59,674 nucleotides of DNA from an uncultured Shinella sp. (GTDB lineage: Bacteria; Pseudomonadota; Alphaproteobacteria; Rhizobiales; Rhizobiaceae), in the NCBI RefSeq assembly GCF_946479415.1, contig NZ_CAMLFY010000016.1, positions 1 to 59,674 of the forward strand, read 5' to 3'. A program made the translations under genes and the position numbers. Within the stretch, counting starts at the first letter, position 1. Each line of letters opens with the position of its first letter. The notes beneath the pieces are model-generated. The model had not been told where the DNA came from. It saw only the letters and a list, made by a program, of their open reading frames with translations, and did not search any database. Positions 8,708 through 17,423 of the stretch are shown one piece after another.

Positions 8708-10639
8708 ATGGAATCGAAGGAAAACAAGGGGCTGAGCCGCCGCGCGCTCTTCAGCGCCACGGCAGGGACAGCCGTTCTTGCCGGCACGATGGGGCCGGCT
8801 GCCCTTGGTCTGGGCGCTGCGGGTCTCGCCACCCCGGCCCGTGCCGCCGCCGCCGGAGCGGACGGTTCCGTCGCACCCGGCAAGCTGGACGATTACTATG
8901 GCTTCTGGTCCTCGGGGCAGTCGGGCGAAATGCGCATTCTCGGCATCCCCTCGATGCGCGAGCTGATGCGGGTGCCGGTGTTCAATCGTTGCTCGGCCAC
9001 CGGCTGGGGCCAGACGAATGAATCGATCCGCATCCACCAGCGCACGATGACGGAGAAGACCAGGAAGCAGCTCGCGGCGAACGGCAAGCACATCCACGAC
9101 AATGGCGACCTGCACCACGTCCACATGTCCTTCACCGAGGGCAAGTATGACGGCCGCTATCTCTTCATGAACGACAAGGCCAACACCCGCGTGGCGCGCG
9201 TGCGCTGCGACGTGATGAAGACCGACGCCATTCTTGAAATCCCGAACGCCAAGGGCATCCACGGCCTGCGACCGCAGAAATGGCCGCGCTCGAACTACGT
9301 CTTCTGCAATGGCGAGGACGAGGCGCCCTTGGTCAATGACGGCTCGACCATGACCGACGTCTCGACCTATGTGAACATCTTCACCGCCGTCGATGCCGAC
9401 AAGTGGGAGGTTGCCTGGCAGGTGAAGGTTTCCGGCAACCTCGACAATTGCGATGCCGACTACGAGGGCAAGTGGGCCTTTTCGACCTGCTACAACTCGG
9501 AAATGGGCATGTCGCTGGAAGAGATGACCAAGTCCGAGATGGACCATGTCGTCGTCTTCAATCTCGTTGAAATCGAGAAAGCGATTGCCGCCGGTCAGTA
9601 TGAAGAGATCAACGGCGTGAAGGTCGTGGACGGCCGTAAGGACGCCAAGTCACTCTTCACCCGTTACATTCCGATTGCCAACAACCCGCACGGCTGCAAC
9701 ATGGCGCCGGACAGGAAGCATCTGTGCGTGGCCGGCAAGCTCTCGCCGACCGTTACGGTGCTCGACGTCACCAAGTTCGACGCGATCTTCTACGACAATG
9801 CCGAACCGCGCAGCGCCGTGGTGGCAGAACCGGAACTCGGCCTCGGGCCGCTGCACACCGCCTTCGACGGTCGCGGTAACGCCTATACCTCGCTCTTCCT
9901 CGACAGCCAGGTGGTGAAATGGAACATCGACGAGGCCATCCGCGCCTATGCCGGTGAAAAGATCAATCCGATCAAGGACAAGCTTGATGTCCAGTATCAG
10001 CCCGGCCACCTGAAGACGGTGATGGGCGAGACGCTGGATGCCACCAACGACTGGCTGGTGTGCCTGTGCAAGTTCTCCAAGGACCGCTTCCTGAATGTCG
10101 GTCCGCTGAAGCCGGAGAACGACCAACTGATCGACATTTCCGGCGACAAGATGGTGCTGGTGCATGACGGCCCGAACTTTGCCGAGCCGCACGACGCGAT
10201 CGCCGTTGCCCCGTCGATCCTGCCGAACATCAAGTCGGTGTGGGACCGCAAGGACCAGCTCTGGGCCGAAACGCGCAAGCAGGCCGAGGCCGACGGCGTC
10301 AATATCGACGAATGGACCGATGCCGTCATCCGCGACGGCAACAAGGTGCGCGTCTATATGACTTCGGTCGCACCGAGCTTCAGCCAGGAAAGCTTCACCG
10401 TGAAGGAGGGCGACGAGGTCACCGTCATCGTCACCAATCTCGATGAGATCGACGACCTGACGCACGGCTTCACCATGGGCAACCACGGCGTCGCCATGGA
10501 GGTCGGCCCGCAGATGACGAGTTCCGTCACCTTCGTCGCCGCCAATGCGGGTGTCTATTGGTACTATTGCCAGTGGTTCTGCCATGCCCTGCACATGGAA
10601 ATGCGCGGGCGCATGTTCGTGGAACCGAAGGGCGCCTGA
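8708..10639 (+). CDS. nosZ: NosZ, nitrous oxide reductase (clade I, Tat-exported)
   Basis: The periplasmic multicopper enzyme reduces N2O to N2. A twin-arginine signal (LSRRALF) opens the 643-residue protein and ends near ATPARA, which marks the clade I, Tat-dependent type. The N-terminal beta-propeller shows the DLHHVHMS histidine cluster of the CuZ site, with further His residues in HTAF and EPHDA. The C-terminal cupredoxin domain holds the CuA ligands Cys621, Trp623, Cys625, His629 and Met632. AAGGAG lies 8-9 bases before the ATG. The gene looks intact. Confidence 0.97.
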   Translation: MESKENKGLSRRALFSATAGTAVLAGTMGPAALGLGAAGLATPARAAAAGADGSVAPGKLDDYYGFWSSGQSGEMRILGIPSMRELMRVPVFNRCSATGWGQTNESIRIHQRTMTEKTRKQLAANGKHIHDNGDLHHVHMSFTEGKYDGRYLFMNDKANTRVARVRCDVMKTDAILEIPNAKGIHGLRPQKWPRSNYVFCNGEDEAPLVNDGSTMTDVSTYVNIFTAVDADKWEVAWQVKVSGNLDNCDADYEGKWAFSTCYNSEMGMSLEEMTKSEMDHVVVFNLVEIEKAIAAGQYEEINGVKVVDGRKDAKSLFTRYIPIANNPHGCNMAPDRKHLCVAGKLSPTVTVLDVTKFDAIFYDNAEPRSAVVAEPELGLGPLHTAFDGRGNAYTSLFLDSQVVKWNIDEAIRAYAGEKINPIKDKLDVQYQPGHLKTVMGETLDATNDWLVCLCKFSKDRFLNVGPLKPENDQLIDISGDKMVLVHDGPNFAEPHDAIAVAPSILPNIKSVWDRKDQLWAETRKQAEADGVNIDEWTDAVIRDGNKVRVYMTSVAPSFSQESFTVKEGDEVTVIVTNLDEIDDLTHGFTMGNHGVAMEVGPQMTSSVTFVAANAGVYWYYCQWFCHALHMEMRGRMFVEPKGA

Positions 10640-10642
10640 AAA

Positions 10643-11971
10643 ATGCGGCTGTCCGTTTTCCTGATCGGCCTTCTTCTCGCTTCGCCCCTTGCGGCGGCGG
10701 AGCGTGCCGTCGCGCCGGGCACGGGCAGCCTCGCAGCCGCCATCGCCAGGGCTGCACCCGGCGATGTGCTTGTTCTTGCCGACGGGGTCTATGCCGGCCC
10801 CGTCGTCATCGACCGATCGCTCACCATCTCGGGTCCCCGCAGTGCGGTGGTGGACGGGCGGGGGCGGGGCAGCGTGATGACGATTTCCGCTGCCGACGTG
10901 ACCCTGACGGGTTTCACCGTCACCGGTTCGGGCCGCGTGAACCAGGATCTCGATGCCGGGGTGAAGATCCTGGAGGGCGCCGACCGGGCACGCGTTGAAA
11001 AGCTGCTCGTCACCGGAAACATGCATGGCATCGACGTGCATGGCGGCCATGACGCCGCCATCAGCGCAAACGAGATCATCGGGACCGACAGCCCGCGCAT
11101 GAACGAGCGCGGCAATGGCATCTATGTCTGGAACAGCCCCGGCACGCTCCTGGAGAACAACGTCATCCGCTATGGCCGTGACGGCATCTTCTCCAATGCG
11201 AGCGCTGACAGCATCTACCGTGGCAATGTCATGCGCGACCTGCGTTTTGCCGTGCATTTCATGTACACCCGCAACACTGAGGTTTCCGGCAATATCTCGA
11301 TTGGCAACCATCTCGGCTTCGCCATCATGTTCTCCAACAAGGCGAAGATTCTCAACAATCTGAGCCTCGGCGACCGCGAGCACGGGCTGATGCTCAACTA
11401 TGCCAACAATGCCGACGTCACCGGCAATCTGGTGCGCGGCGGCACGAAGAAATGCCTGTTCATCTACAATGCCCACAAGAACCTGATCTGGAACAACCGC
11501 TTCGAGGGCTGCGGCATCGGCATCCATTTCACCGCCGGCTCCGAGAAGAACGTGCTGACCGGCAATGCCTTCATCGCCAACCGCGAGCAGGTGAAATATG
11601 TCGGCACGCGCAACATGGAATGGAGCCATGAGGGCAGGGGCAATTTCTGGTCCGACCACCCGGCCTTCGACCTCAACGGCGACGGCATCGCCGACAGCTT
11701 CTACCGCCCCAACGATCTGATGGACCAGATCCTCTGGTCGCAGCCGGCCGCAAGCCTGCTCATCGGTTCGCCCGCCGTGCAGCTCGTGCGCTGGAGCCAG
11801 CGGGACTTTCCCGCGACGCTGCCCGGCGGCGTGCGCGACAGCGCGCCGCTAATGCGGCCTCTCACCATATCCGTCCCGCCCGAAATCCTCGGCTTTGAGG
11901 CCGAAGCCGCTGGTCGCTGGGCCGAAGGAAATTATGATGACACCGACCCTGACAATCTCTCGGCTCACTAA
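10643..11971 (+). CDS. nosD: NosD, periplasmic NosZ copper-site maturation protein
   Basis: A 442-residue exported protein (signal peptide ending near PLAAA) with many short right-handed beta-helix repeats, seen as recurring G-N-x-x and N-x-I motifs between residues 90 and 300. NosD works with the NosFY ABC transporter to assemble the CuZ centre of NosZ. It starts 3 bases after the nosZ stop codon, and its 3' end overlaps the start of nosF by about 38 bases, so the genes are tightly coupled. Confidence 0.94.
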   Translation: MRLSVFLIGLLLASPLAAAERAVAPGTGSLAAAIARAAPGDVLVLADGVYAGPVVIDRSLTISGPRSAVVDGRGRGSVMTISAADVTLTGFTVTGSGRVNQDLDAGVKILEGADRARVEKLLVTGNMHGIDVHGGHDAAISANEIIGTDSPRMNERGNGIYVWNSPGTLLENNVIRYGRDGIFSNASADSIYRGNVMRDLRFAVHFMYTRNTEVSGNISIGNHLGFAIMFSNKAKILNNLSLGDREHGLMLNYANNADVTGNLVRGGTKKCLFIYNAHKNLIWNNRFEGCGIGIHFTAGSEKNVLTGNAFIANREQVKYVGTRNMEWSHEGRGNFWSDHPAFDLNGDGIADSFYRPNDLMDQILWSQPAASLLIGSPAVQLVRWSQRDFPATLPGGVRDSAPLMRPLTISVPPEILGFEAEAAGRWAEGNYDDTDPDNLSAH

Positions 11972-12836
11972 GCGCTTCGGCGAGGTGGAGGCGCTGAAGG
12001 CCGTTTCGCTGACGTTGGAAGCGGGGCGGCGTGCGGCGCTGCTTGGCCACAACGGCGCGGGCAAATCGACCTTGATGAAGATCGTCCTCGGCCTCATCCC
12101 CTATGACGGCGGTGACGTCACGGTTTGCGGCATGGCGCCCGGTTCGCCGGCGGCGCGCGCGCAAGCTGCCTATCTGCCCGAGAACGTCGCTTTCCACCCC
12201 GCTTTGACCGGAGAGGAGCAGCTGCGCCACTATCTTGCGCTGCGCGGCGAAAACCCGAAGCAGGCCATGGCGCTTCTTGCCCGCGTCGGGCTGGAGAAGG
12301 CGGCGCACCGACGGATCGGCACCTATTCCAAGGGCATGCGCCAGCGTGTCGGCCTCGCGCAGACGCTGATCGGCCGTCCGCGTCTCCTCGTGCTGGACGA
12401 GCCGACCTCCGGCCTTGATCCGGTGTCGCGGCGCGATTTCTACGATCTTCTCGATGACCTCGCCGCCGAGGGAACCGCGATCCTGCTGTCCTCCCACGTA
12501 CTGACCGAGGTGGAGGCGCGCACCGACCGCATCCTCATTCTCTCGGGGGGCGAACTTGTCGCGGAGGGCACGCTCGCCGATCTGCGGGCCCGCGCGGCAC
12601 TGCCTGTCTCGCTTCTCGTGCGTCCTGCTTCCGGCCATGCGCCGTCGCTGACGGCGGCTTTTCCGGAAGCGGTCGCGAGCGGGGATGGGCTTCTGCACCT
12701 ATCCTGCGCGCAGGCGCAAAAGCTGCCGCTCCTGGCCCGTATATCCGCGCTTGGGGGCGACGTCGCCGATCTCGATGTGATCCCGCCGAGCCTTGAAGAT
12801 ATCTACAGCCATTTCAGCCGGAGGGACGGGCAATGA
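11934..12836 (+). CDS. nosF: NosF, ABC transporter ATPase for NosZ maturation
   Basis: An ATP-binding cassette of 300 residues with Walker A GHNGAGKST (38-46), signature YSKGMRQR and Walker B LLVLDEPTSGLDP. It energises the NosFY complex that supports CuZ assembly with NosD. The start is set at the ATGATG at 11934/11937, 4-7 bases after GAAGGA. An earlier in-frame ATG at 11895 would add 13 residues that are not family-like. The start lies inside nosD, and the stop overlaps the nosY start (ATGA). Confidence 0.93.
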   Translation: MMTPTLTISRLTKRFGEVEALKAVSLTLEAGRRAALLGHNGAGKSTLMKIVLGLIPYDGGDVTVCGMAPGSPAARAQAAYLPENVAFHPALTGEEQLRHYLALRGENPKQAMALLARVGLEKAAHRRIGTYSKGMRQRVGLAQTLIGRPRLLVLDEPTSGLDPVSRRDFYDLLDDLAAEGTAILLSSHVLTEVEARTDRILILSGGELVAEGTLADLRARAALPVSLLVRPASGHAPSLTAAFPEAVASGDGLLHLSCAQAQKLPLLARISALGGDVADLDVIPPSLEDIYSHFSRRDGQ

Positions 12837-13654
12837 ACCGCATCCTCGCCACCGCGGTCTCGGAATTCCGCATCGCCTTCCGCAATCGCTGGGTCTCCAT
12901 CGCAACAGGCATGATGGTGCTGTTTGCGCTGGTGCTCGCCGCCGCCGGTGCCGCGCCGACGGGGGATGTCGGCGTGGACCGGCTCTCGGTAACGGTCGCC
13001 TCGCTCACCTCGCTCGCCGTTTATCTCGTGCCGCTTCTGGCGCTCCTGATGAGCTTTGATGCGGTGGCGGGGGAGGTGGAGCGCGGCACGCTGCCGCTGC
13101 TGCTCACCTATCCTGTCTCGCGCCTGCAGATCCTCCTCGGCAAGCTGCTCGCCCATCTCGTGATCCTTGCCCTCGCGGTGACACTCGGTTACGGTGCGGC
13201 GGCGCTGGTCGCCGTCTGGTCCGATGCCGAGGCCATCAGAGGGCTTGGCTCGCTGTGGCGGCTGATCTGGTCGTCGGTCCTGCTCGGGGCCACCTTCCTC
13301 GGTGCGGGGTATGCCCTCTCGGCTTTGGCGCGTCGGCCCTCCGGAGCCGCCGGTTTTGCCATTGCGCTCTGGCTCGTAGCGGTGGTGCTCTACGATCTCG
13401 CCCTGCTTGCGTTGATCGTCTCGGATGGCGGCGGCGCTTTCACCACGCAGGCGCTACCGGTTGCGCTGCTCGCCAATCCCGCCGATGCCTTCCGCGTCTT
13501 CAATCTCTCGGCGGCGCAAGCCGTTGCCGCGGCCGGCGGCATTGGCGGCGCCGCGGGCGCCATTCCGCTCTGGCAATCGGCCGCCTCGCTCCTCGTCTGG
13601 CCGCTTGCCGCCATCGCGCTTGCCGTGACGGCTTTCCGCAGGGTGACGCCATGA
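12833..13654 (+). CDS. nosY: NosY, ABC transporter permease for NosZ maturation
   Basis: A 273-residue integral membrane protein of the ABC-2 type with about six hydrophobic segments and the conserved GEVERGTLPLLLTYPVSR stretch near residues 80-97 that contacts the ATPase. It forms the membrane part of the NosFY transporter. Both ends overlap neighbouring genes by 4 bases (nosF upstream, nosL downstream), as expected for a stoichiometric operon. Confidence 0.94.
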   Translation: MNRILATAVSEFRIAFRNRWVSIATGMMVLFALVLAAAGAAPTGDVGVDRLSVTVASLTSLAVYLVPLLALLMSFDAVAGEVERGTLPLLLTYPVSRLQILLGKLLAHLVILALAVTLGYGAAALVAVWSDAEAIRGLGSLWRLIWSSVLLGATFLGAGYALSALARRPSGAAGFAIALWLVAVVLYDLALLALIVSDGGGAFTTQALPVALLANPADAFRVFNLSAAQAVAAAGGIGGAAGAIPLWQSAASLLVWPLAAIALAVTAFRRVTP

Positions 13655-14235
13655 GGATTTCGCTTCGTTCGGCCCTGTTCGTCGCGGCCCTCGCATTGCT
13701 TTCCGCCTGCAAGGACGAGGTGGCCCAAAGCACAACGCCGCAGGATATGACGCCCGAGACCCTCGGTCACTATTGCCAGATGAACCTCCTGGAACATCCC
13801 GGCCCCAAGGCGCAGATATTCCTTGAGGGCAATGCCGCGCCGCTGTTCTTCAGCCAGGTGCGCGACGCTATCGCCTATATGCGCGGCCCCGAGCAGGTCG
13901 CGCCGATCCTCGCCGTCTATGTCAACGACATGGGCAAAGCAGGTGCGACCTGGGACCGGCCCGGCGATGGCAATTGGATCGTAGCCGACAAGGCTTTCTA
14001 TGTCCTCGGCTCGGCGCGTGCGGGTGGCATGGGCGCGCCTGAGGCAGTGCCGTTTTCCAGCCGGGAGCGTGCCGAGGACTTTGTTCGCGCCGAGGGCGGC
14101 CGCGTGCTGACGCTCGCCGACATCACCAATGACATGGTTCTCGCGCCGGTCGATGCCGGTGCGAACCAGGGGAACGACGACGATGCGGATTTCGACGGCC
14201 GCCTGCGTGCCCTGCCCAACAAAGCCGGAGGCTGA
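13651..14235 (+). CDS. nosL: NosL, copper chaperone lipoprotein
   Basis: The start at 13651 overlaps the nosY stop by 4 bases and gives a 194-residue lipoprotein with the lipobox LLSAC (Cys20). NosL binds Cu(I) on the outer side of the inner membrane or the outer membrane and hands copper to apo-NosZ. Met residues and the conserved MNLLEHPGPKAQIF region near residues 40-60 fit the family. A longer in-frame extension (to 13255) lies over nosY and is not credible. nosX follows after 3 bases. Confidence 0.92.
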   Translation: MRISLRSALFVAALALLSACKDEVAQSTTPQDMTPETLGHYCQMNLLEHPGPKAQIFLEGNAAPLFFSQVRDAIAYMRGPEQVAPILAVYVNDMGKAGATWDRPGDGNWIVADKAFYVLGSARAGGMGAPEAVPFSSRERAEDFVRAEGGRVLTLADITNDMVLAPVDAGANQGNDDDADFDGRLRALPNKAGG

Positions 14236-14238
14236 CCC

Positions 14239-15153
14239 ATGCCCATCACCCGACGCCGCCTGATCACGATTTCCGCCGCTCTGGCCATCCTGCCCGTTGC
14301 CGCCCGAGCCTCCATAACGGGCACGACCCGCCAATGGACGGGACAGGCGCTGGGCGCACGCGCCTCGATCCGGCTCGACCATCCCGACGGAGAGGTGATC
14401 GCCGCCCGCGTCATGGCCGAGATCGACCGGCTGGAAGATATGCTCAGCCTCTACCGGCCGCAGAGCGCGTTGTCCCGCCTGAACCGCGATGGGTATCTGG
14501 CCGCGCCACCTTTCGAATTGCTCGACTGCCTGTCGCTGGCCGGTGCCGTATACCGTGCGAGCGGCGGGCGGTTTGATCCGACCGTTCAGCCGCTCTGGGC
14601 GCTCTGGGCCGAAGCCGCGGCAGGCGGCACGAGGCCCGATGCGCAAGCGGTCGAGACGGTGCGGCACCAGACCGGCTGGGCGAAGGTGGAACTCGACGCC
14701 GCAGCCATCACGCTGCAACCCGGCATGGCGCTGACATTGAACGGCATCGGCCAGGGCTATGTCGCCGATCGGGTCGCGGCCCTGCTGGAGGCGGAGGGCC
14801 TGAGCAATATCCTGATCGACACGGGTGAACTGCGGGCGCTTGGCGGCAAGCCGGACGGCGGGAACTGGCCGGTACGCCTGGAGACGGGCAAACGCCTGGC
14901 GCTGCGCCAGCGCGCGCTCGCCACTTCTGCCCCACTCGGTACGACCTTCGATCAGGCAGGCCATGACGGCCACATCCTCGATCCCGCGACCGGCATGCCG
15001 GCGGCATCGGCATGGCGCTCCGTGTCGGTCTCGGCGCCATCCGCCGCCATTGCCGATGCGCTCGCCACCGCCGTCTGTCTGATGTCCGATCCGGAGGAGA
15101 TCCGGATCATGCTCGGACATTTCGAAGGCGCGCGTCTGGAAGCCAGCGCCTAG
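14239..15153 (+). CDS. nosX: NosX, ApbE-type FAD:protein FMN transferase
   Basis: 304 residues with an N-terminal Tat-like signal (TRRRLITISAA, cleavage near AARA) and an ApbE fold: the conserved LSLYRPQSALSRLN stretch, TLNGIGQGYVADR and LIDTGELRALG. ApbE proteins attach FMN covalently to a Thr of a target. Here that target is presumably the SGAT motif of NosR, encoded in the same operon. A small membrane ORF follows 36 bases later. Confidence 0.93.
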   Translation: MPITRRRLITISAALAILPVAARASITGTTRQWTGQALGARASIRLDHPDGEVIAARVMAEIDRLEDMLSLYRPQSALSRLNRDGYLAAPPFELLDCLSLAGAVYRASGGRFDPTVQPLWALWAEAAAGGTRPDAQAVETVRHQTGWAKVELDAAAITLQPGMALTLNGIGQGYVADRVAALLEAEGLSNILIDTGELRALGGKPDGGNWPVRLETGKRLALRQRALATSAPLGTTFDQAGHDGHILDPATGMPAASAWRSVSVSAPSAAIADALATAVCLMSDPEEIRIMLGHFEGARLEASA

Positions 15154-15189
15154 CCAAGCATTCGATCCCCGCAACGACGAGAGGCTGTC

Positions 15190-15339
15190 ATGGACAAGAA
15201 AGAACCGCGCAAACCCCTGGTGTTCTCCGGCGAGCAGGTCAGCGGCAGGGAAATCAACGGCAGCAGCCTGATGCCGATGCTGATCGCCGGGCTTGTCCTG
15301 ATCGCCGTCGGCTATGTGGCCGTGATGGTCTTCGTCTGA
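15190..15339 (+). CDS. Small membrane protein at the end of the nos operon (49 residues)
   Basis: An ATG-to-TGA frame of 50 codons lies 36 bases after nosX and ends 15 bases before a strong terminator. The N-terminal 25 residues are charged and polar (MDKKEPRKPLVFSGEQVSGR). They precede one hydrophobic helix of about 22 residues rich in Leu, Ile, Val, Ala and Met that runs to the C-terminus. GAGAGG lies about 8 bases before the start. Codon use is GC3-rich like that of its neighbours. No function is recognised. The position suggests a small accessory subunit or anchor for the NosR/NosFY membrane machinery, which is inference. Confidence 0.7.
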   Translation: MDKKEPRKPLVFSGEQVSGREINGSSLMPMLIAGLVLIAVGYVAVMVFV

Positions 15340-15353
15340 CGAATGTGTGGCGG

Positions 15354-15384
15354 AGCGGCACCCGGAAAATCCGGATGCCGCTTT
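15354..15384. terminator. Bidirectional terminator between the nos operon and the RIC gene
   Basis: A 13-bp stem with one mismatch (AGCGGCACCCGGA / TCCGGATGCCGCT) and a 3-base AAA loop, followed by TTTCCGTTT on the plus strand. It lies between the convergent 49-residue ORF and the RIC gene. The T tract favours the plus strand; for the minus strand the hairpin is present but the tail is weaker. Confidence 0.8.
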
Positions 15385-15395
15385 CCGTTTCGGGC

Positions 15396-16073
15396 TCAGG
15401 CACCGATGGCGGCTTCCGGCGTCTCGAAGCGCGGGAAAAGCACGGCATTCTCCAGATGCATGTGCGAGACGAGATCATCGGTGAGCTTGCGCAGTCCCGT
15501 ATAGAGCGCCGTCCACGAACCGCAGGCGCCCTCCGGCAGCGCCATGCCATGGGCTGCATGCTCGATATCCTGAAGAAGCCTGACGGTATCGGCATGTTCA
15601 TGGCGCATCTGCACGATCGGGCGGGAAATCCGCGTGTTTTGTCCCTGCCGCATCAGGGGGAAGAGGATTTGCTCCTCGCTCGTCATGTGGTCTTCCAGTT
15701 CCGCCTTCAGCGCGACCAGCGCGCGGGCCAGTCCGGATGGGGCGACGGGATGGTCGCCGTGGACGCGTTCGACCTTCTCGGCAAGCGGGATCAAAAAGGC
15801 CAGTTCGCGGCGATGGGTCTCATGGTAACGCGACAGAAGATGATCGATGAGCGACCCGGTCTCCTGCGGCGCTTCAAGACCGGCTATGCGCTGGAGCGCT
15901 TCCAGTTCGGCGAGCAGATCTGCCGGCGACAGGCCGGCGAGTTCGGCCGCCTCGCGCAGAGGGATGTCACCCGCACAGCAGAAATTGATGGCAGAGCGGC
16001 GAAACAGTTCGGCCGCACCCGGCAGTTCGGCGGCAATCGTGGTCACGGTGGTTTCGAGAGAAAGCGTTTGCAT
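15396..16073 (-). CDS. RIC family di-iron iron-sulfur cluster repair protein (ScdA/YtfE/DnrN type)
   Basis: The start at 16073, with AAAGGA upstream, gives 225 residues. The N-terminal domain carries the INFCCAGD Cys-Cys motif at about residues 31-38. The hemerythrin-like helical bundle contributes di-iron His/Glu ligands in RYHETHR, LEDHMTSEEQ, MRHEHAD and HMHLEN. Such proteins repair iron-sulfur clusters damaged by nitric oxide or oxidants in the cytoplasm. The position beside the nos operon fits a denitrifying or NO-exposed lifestyle. A TTGC-N6-GCAA dyad about 110 bases upstream may be an NnrR-type site. A start 11 codons further upstream is possible but has no clear binding site. Confidence 0.9.
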   Translation of the reverse strand: MQTLSLETTVTTIAAELPGAAELFRRSAINFCCAGDIPLREAAELAGLSPADLLAELEALQRIAGLEAPQETGSLIDHLLSRYHETHRRELAFLIPLAEKVERVHGDHPVAPSGLARALVALKAELEDHMTSEEQILFPLMRQGQNTRISRPIVQMRHEHADTVRLLQDIEHAAHGMALPEGACGSWTALYTGLRKLTDDLVSHMHLENAVLFPRFETPEAAIGA

Positions 16074-16184
16074 GCTTGATCCTTTGAAGGAGAGAAGGAG
16101 CCCCACTTTGCAGGATCGTCATGCGTCGTCTTTGCGCCCGGCCGAACAAAAGAGCGCATTGGGGAAAGGCTATCGTGGCGCTGT

Positions 16185-16198
16185 TTGCTGCGCCGCAA
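16185..16198. promoter_or_regulatory. Possible NnrR/FNR-type dyad between RIC and the copper genes
   Basis: TTGCTGCGCCGCAA keeps the TTGC-N6-GCAA spacing of FNR-family sites, and NnrR boxes often carry TTGC half-sites. It lies about 112 bases upstream of the RIC start and 78 bases upstream of the divergent secreted-protein gene, so it could serve either. The fifth position of the two halves does not match, so this is weaker than the nosR box. Confidence 0.35.
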
Positions 16199-16275
16199 AG
16201 AGTGCGACAATTCGGCGGGGCGGGAGCCTTTTCATCACGCGGCGCGCTTGGTAAGCCTCGGTGCGAGAGGTTTTG

Positions 16276-16668
16276 ATGACGATGCACATGCAACAGCGCC
16301 GGAACGGATGGGTGGCTTTCGCCGTCGCCGTGCTGATGGCGTTGCAGGTTCTTCTGAGCCCCCTGGCCCAGGCTGCCACGGCCGGCAGTTCGGCGGTGGA
16401 TGCCTATGGCAACCCGCTCTGCATCACCCATCTCGAGGAGCAGAAACCGGCCTCGACGCCGGACAAGGAGCGCTCGCTCGCTCCCGATTGCTGCACGCTG
16501 GCCTGCGGCATGGCGGCAGGCCTCGTTCCGCCCTATCGCCCTGTCCTCATCCTGTTCAATCCGCTTGCACAACCCTCGCAGCGGATTTTCGACGGCTATG
16601 ACGACCACGCGCCTTCGGTGCATGAGGCTCTGCCCGGACATCCTCGCGGTCCCCCGACGATCGCCTGA
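16276..16668 (+). CDS. Small secreted Cys-rich protein (DUF2946-like), copper-gene neighbour
   Basis: The ATG at 16276 follows GAGAGG and gives 130 residues. A positively charged start and hydrophobic stretch end in a signal-peptidase site near PLAQAA. The mature part carries a single Cys and then CCTLACGMA, a compact Cys/Met motif that could bind a metal. It resembles the DUF2946-type small exported proteins found beside copper genes, but I am not certain of the family. It is followed on the same strand by YcnI and CopCD genes, so a role in periplasmic copper handling is plausible and unproven. Confidence 0.65.
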   Translation: MTMHMQQRRNGWVAFAVAVLMALQVLLSPLAQAATAGSSAVDAYGNPLCITHLEEQKPASTPDKERSLAPDCCTLACGMAAGLVPPYRPVLILFNPLAQPSQRIFDGYDDHAPSVHEALPGHPRGPPTIA

Positions 16669-16835
16669 TCGCTGGCCTTGTACCGGCAGAGTCATCGTGC
16701 GTGCATCATGCGGATTTCCCCGCCCTGATCGCTGCACGGGTGGACCGCCTGCTGTGCGCCCTCGCGATCCTATGTCCTTTCCCTCTTCCATCATATTTTG
16801 CCGGCAGGGATGACCGGCTCTCTTGGAGACTGACA

Positions 16836-17366
16836 ATGCTGAAAAGAACACTTGCAACCGTTGCCGCCCTTGCGCTCGGTTCCAGCGCCGCCCTTGCCCA
16901 TGTTTCGTTGCAGCTGAAGGAGGCGCCTGTCGGTTCGACCTATCGCGCGATCTTCCAGGTGCCGCATGGCTGCGAGGGCAAGCCGACCAATGTGGTGCGC
17001 GTGCAGATCCCCGAAGGCGTGATCGCGGTGAAGCCGCAGCCGAAGGCGGGCTGGACGCTTGAAAAGATCAAGGGCGCCTATGCCAAATCCTACGACTACT
17101 ACGGCACGCCGACCGGCGAAGGCGTCAAGGAAATCGTTTGGAGCGGCGGCAATCTCGGCGATGACGAATATGACGAATTCGTCCTGCGGGTCTATCTGAC
17201 GAAGGATCTGAAGGCGGGTGAAACGCTGCACTTCCCCGTGGTGCAGGAGTGCCCGGATGGTGTGGCCGAGCGCTGGATCGAAATTCCGGCCGCAGGCCAG
17301 TCGGAAGACGCTCTCGAGCTTCCCGCACCCGGCGTAAAGCTGCTTGAAGCGACAAGCGGCCACTGA
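16836..17366 (+). CDS. YcnI family (DUF1775) periplasmic copper-binding protein
   Basis: The start at 16836, after TTGGAGAC, gives 176 residues with a signal peptide cleaved after SSAALA. The mature chain would begin with His, as in HVSLQLKEAP. The DUF1775 pattern is visible: VPHGCEGKPTNVVRVQIPEG, then a conserved Trp in PKAGW and WSGG. In YcnI the N-terminal His and a Trp/Glu bind Cu(II). In many bacteria ycnI lies beside copC/copD genes, as here. No C-terminal membrane helix is seen, so it is probably soluble in the periplasm. An in-frame extension back to 16701 has no family support. Confidence 0.88.
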   Translation: MLKRTLATVAALALGSSAALAHVSLQLKEAPVGSTYRAIFQVPHGCEGKPTNVVRVQIPEGVIAVKPQPKAGWTLEKIKGAYAKSYDYYGTPTGEGVKEIVWSGGNLGDDEYDEFVLRVYLTKDLKAGETLHFPVVQECPDGVAERWIEIPAAGQSEDALELPAPGVKLLEATSGH

Positions 17367-17376
17367 ACCCGAAAAA

Positions 17377-17400
17377 GGCCGGCGCTTTCAGGCGCCGGCC
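17377..17400. terminator. GC-rich hairpin between ycnI and copCD
   Basis: A perfect 9-bp stem (GGCCGGCGC / GCGCCGGCC) with a 6-base loop, directly after the YcnI gene. The plus-strand tail (TCCTCT) is poor in T, so it may act as an attenuator or mRNA-stabilising hairpin between the two genes. On the minus strand it is followed by TTTTT, but no minus-strand gene ends here. Confidence 0.5.
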
Positions 17401-17423
17401 TCCTCTGCCCTTCGGAGATTGTC

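Noticed and set aside
9650..11659. Minus-strand frame of 669 codons opposite nosZ and nosD
   Set aside because: It spans two well-supported genes of the operon and has no recognisable motif.
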